Below, in pieces: positions 61,758-64,000 of a DNA stretch of 64,000 bases. Origin of the DNA: Taudactylus pleione (Eukaryota; Chordata; Amphibia; Anura; Myobatrachidae); assembly GCA_031769625.1 (NCBI GenBank), contig JAUIMM010000121.1:6782001-6846000 (forward strand), in the 5' to 3' direction. Both the position numbers and the translations under genes were made by a program. How positions within the stretch are numbered: position 1 is the first letter of the stretch; the number at the start of each line of letters is the position of its first letter. Under the pieces are notes generated by a model, which saw only the letters and a list, made by a program, of their open reading frames with translations, was not told the DNA's origin and searched no databases.

Positions 61758-62300
61758 TGCCTGTGCCGGCTCGGTGTACTACTGGGGGCTCTGCATAAGA
61801 GGCATTAATAGGGGAACTACTAAGGGCATTACTGGGGGCTCTGCATAAGAGGCATTAATAGGGGAACTACTAAGGGCATTACTGGGGGCTCTGCATAAAG
61901 GGGCATTACTGGGGGCTCTGCATAAGGTGCATTGATGGGGTCTCTGCATAAAGGGGCACTACTACGGGCGTTACTGGGGGCTCTGCATAAAGGGGCATTA
62001 CTGGGAGTTCTGCATAAAGGGGCATCACTGGGGGCTCTGCATAAAGGGGCATTACTGAGGACTCTGCATAAAGGGGCATTACTGGGGGCTCTGCATAAGG
62101 GGCATTACTGGGGGCACAACATAAGGGGCATTACTGGGGGCTCTGCATAAGGGGCACTACTAAGGACATTACTGGGGGCACAACATAAGGGGCATAATTG
62201 GGGCACTGCATACTGGGCACTACTAGGGCACTGCATTAGGGGCATTGCATAATGGGCACAAATTCAGGGTAGAACTGCATAAGAGGCATTACTACAGGGG
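61758..62300 (+). repeat. ~28-bp tandem array
   Basis: About 17 units of GGGGCATTACTGGGGGCTCT GCATAAA, with two longer units at the start (TGCATAAGAGGCATTAATAG GGGAACTACTAAG, repeated twice) and variants CACAACATAAGG near the end. Confidence 0.93.
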
Positions 62301-62385
62301 GCACTGCATTGGTTTTTATTAATAATAAACCTTTCAAAATTGTATATAAGACTTTTTTTTTGTTGCAGCTCACACACTCTAAAGG

Positions 62386-62466
62386 GGCCTATCCATTAGC
62401 AGATAAATTGAATGACTGAACGATATGTCGTTCAGTCATTCAATTTATCTGCTAATGGATAAGGCC
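62386..62466. repeat. Near-perfect hairpin, MITE fragment
   Basis: GGGGCCTATCCATTAGCAGA then TAAATTGAATGACTGAACGA, loop TATG, then the complement back to ATGGATAAGGCCCT. The inner 33 bp of each arm pair perfectly. GACTGAACGA is also the inner part of the first palindrome of family C, so it belongs to that kind of element; the rest of the element is not intact. Confidence 0.85.
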
Positions 62467-62659
62467 CTGAACGATGACAGATGCGCACTCCCGCGGGCGA
62501 TAAATTTAATCTTTTGTCTCTACCAAAAAATGTTGGTCAATGATCGCATATCACTGCCAGATATTTCTAACATTAGCAAAACTATGGCCCTCAAAGTGGG
62601 GGTGGCTGCAACGGATTACCAACTCCGTAGTGCATAATCAGCAGGTGAGGATGATCTTC

Positions 62660-64000
62660 AAAACTGGTCCACTTGACATGGAATGACCAATCAGTGCACA
62701 GTATCACTTCTCTAATTCTGTATACTGGATGTAATTCCCACTATTCTTTGCCATTGTTCTGTATGTATGACTAGTACACAATGTACCTTATTCTGTGTGC
62801 CGGATATAATTCACAGTATTATCTGCTTTTAGCTTTATATATTATTAATGCACAGTATCACTTCTCTTGTTCTGTATGCTGAATGTCATTCACTATATTC
62901 TCTGCCATTGTTCTGTATGTATAACTAGTACACAGCAGGGGCAAACTGGCCATGTAGCATTTCTGGCCAAATGCCAGAATGGCCAATAAGCCAGTCCGGC
63001 AGCCTGATGACCTGGCTGAGCAGCTCCGACCTCACAGCATTCTGCTCTGCCTGGCATGCTGAGACACAAGAATGCCACGAGGCCACGTCCCCAAGACTCG
63101 TGGCACACCTGAGTGATACATGGCCACACCCATTTTGCCTGTGCACACTCACTACAAATGCCAGGGCTAATTATTGCCCCCAGTTCATCCATGGTACACA
63201 TTATAACTTCTCTTAATTTTTATGATGGATTTAATTCACAGAAATATCTGCTTTTGTTCTCTATGTATGACTAATGTACAATATCACGGTTCTTTATTCC
63301 GAATGCGTCTGAGTCTGTCTAGGAAGCACAAAGGAACTTGGCATGGAAAACAGCAGCGGCTGCTGCATCATAGCACTTGGTATATAGATTTAGTGACTTA
63401 TTCATACACAGATATACAAGTGTCGCATAACAAATTAATACATGTAGTTTCCTGGTGCGTCCTAGTTGTATCGCATTGCGACTAAGGAGCGTTTTTTGGC
63501 AAAATGAGACTCAAAAAGATGCCTGGCGCTAGGAGTGTCGCACAGGACCTGGTATGCCAAGATGGGCTATTTGGCACAGCTGCAGTAATGATGTATGAGG
63601 ACACATATGTATCTACTTTTTTCTCTATAAATATGACTAGTTCTCAAATCAATTTCTCTTTTGCTATAGGCTAAATGTAATTCACAGCAGTATCGGAATT
63701 TGTTCTATGTTTATCCCTTCTGCTTTTCGAGTGTTATGCTCGCTAATGCAGCAATGCTTATAAACCATTTGTTGTACAGTAAGTCAGTTTTCTTGTTTGC
63801 TCACTTGTACATGTACTTTGTAAGGTGTTGCGGAACGCTTGTGGCGCCATATAAATAAAGAATAAGAATAATGACTAGTGCACATTAATACATTTTGTTC
63901 TGTATGTTGGAAGTAAATTACAGTAGTACAGTATCTGCTTTTGTACTGTACAGTATGTGTGACTTATGCAAATTGTACAATATCAATTCTTTGGTTCTGT
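62660..64000 (+). repeat. ~95-bp degenerate satellite-like repeat, interrupted, running off the window
   Basis: Phrases TTCTGTATGTATGACTAGTA, ACACAGTATCACTTCTCT, TGGATGTAATTCACAGTAT and TCTGCYWTTGTTCTGTATG recur at about 62700, 62790, 62850, 62920, 63210, 63270, 63640, 63690 and 63900. Foreign blocks cut it at about 62937-63185 (GCAAACTGGCC…GCCAGGGC), 63300-63600 and 63710-63872. Confidence 0.75.
63710..63872 (+). mobile_element. Anuran short interspersed repeat, second copy
   Basis: TATGCTCGCTAATGCAGCAA, then GTACTTTGTAAGGTGTTGCG, GAACGCTTGTGGCGCCATAT and AAATAAAGAATAAGAATAAT. Same order as 49800-49945, with a shorter 5' part. Inserted in the ~95-bp repeat. Confidence 0.72.

Noticed and set aside
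1..64000. tRNA, rRNA or conserved host protein genes
   Set aside because: Scanned by eye on both strands; no cloverleaf-like A/B box pairs, rRNA segments or host protein domains were recognised. A covariance-model and protein search would be needed to exclude short or diverged cases.

Overview
The window looks like a transposon-saturated intergenic stretch of a large vertebrate genome, most likely a frog (anuran). I found no host protein-coding gene, tRNA, rRNA or CRISPR. The basis is the element mix: a ZBED-type hAT transposon, an endogenous retrovirus, a DIRS element, an Ngaro element with its hydrolase ORF, a Penelope-like element (PLE), dense palindromic MITEs, and two copies of a short repeat ending in a 'GCGCYATATAAATAAA'-type tail that I recall as common in anuran DNA. 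The species call is inference.

Layout. 1-4106: internally deleted hAT element with a TATA promoter, a ~160-bp tandem array in its 5' untranslated part, and N- and C-terminal transposase fragments. 4107-4855: LTR-like sequence. 4856-7895: 30-bp tandem array. 8330-18170: a C-rich minisatellite split by an endogenous retrovirus (8412 to about 17506) with broken gag, pro, pol and env, a 3' LTR and a largely deleted 5' LTR. 18836-19339: first copy of a multi-hairpin MITE (family D). 19886-25073: a four-level nest in which a large inverted-repeat element (E) holds MITE A, which holds a retroposed insertion, which holds MITE B; MITE C sits in the other arm of E. 25745-35035: a 9.3-kb array of 36-bp units with higher-order periods of 612 and 2448 bp. 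35205-37213: more family D copies, a nested 160-bp palindrome and short repeats.

38170-44130: a 3'-truncated DIRS element (gag-like, RT, RNase H, start of tyrosine recombinase), itself split by a 967-bp insertion. 44130-47955: a minus-strand PLE (RT plus GIY-YIG) with an inverted second copy of its 3' end. 47953-48770: second copy of MITE A. 49663-49945: anuran short repeat. 49999-50353: palindromic MITE. 50354-56484: an Ngaro retrotransposon that keeps the full A1 / B1-A2-B2 split direct repeats and carries RT, RNase H, recombinase and SGNH-hydrolase remains. 56608-64000: G-rich tandem repeats, a fourth full-length-type family D copy (59564-60092), a 28-bp array, a near-perfect hairpin, and a ~95-bp degenerate satellite running to the window end.

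Every coding sequence belongs to a mobile element and nearly all are broken by stops, frameshifts, deletions or insertions. The most unusual signal is the architecture of the family D MITEs: a fixed string of about nine consecutive short hairpins whose arms differ between copies by compensating changes, so pairing is kept while sequence drifts. Families B and C share the hairpin-string design with different termini.
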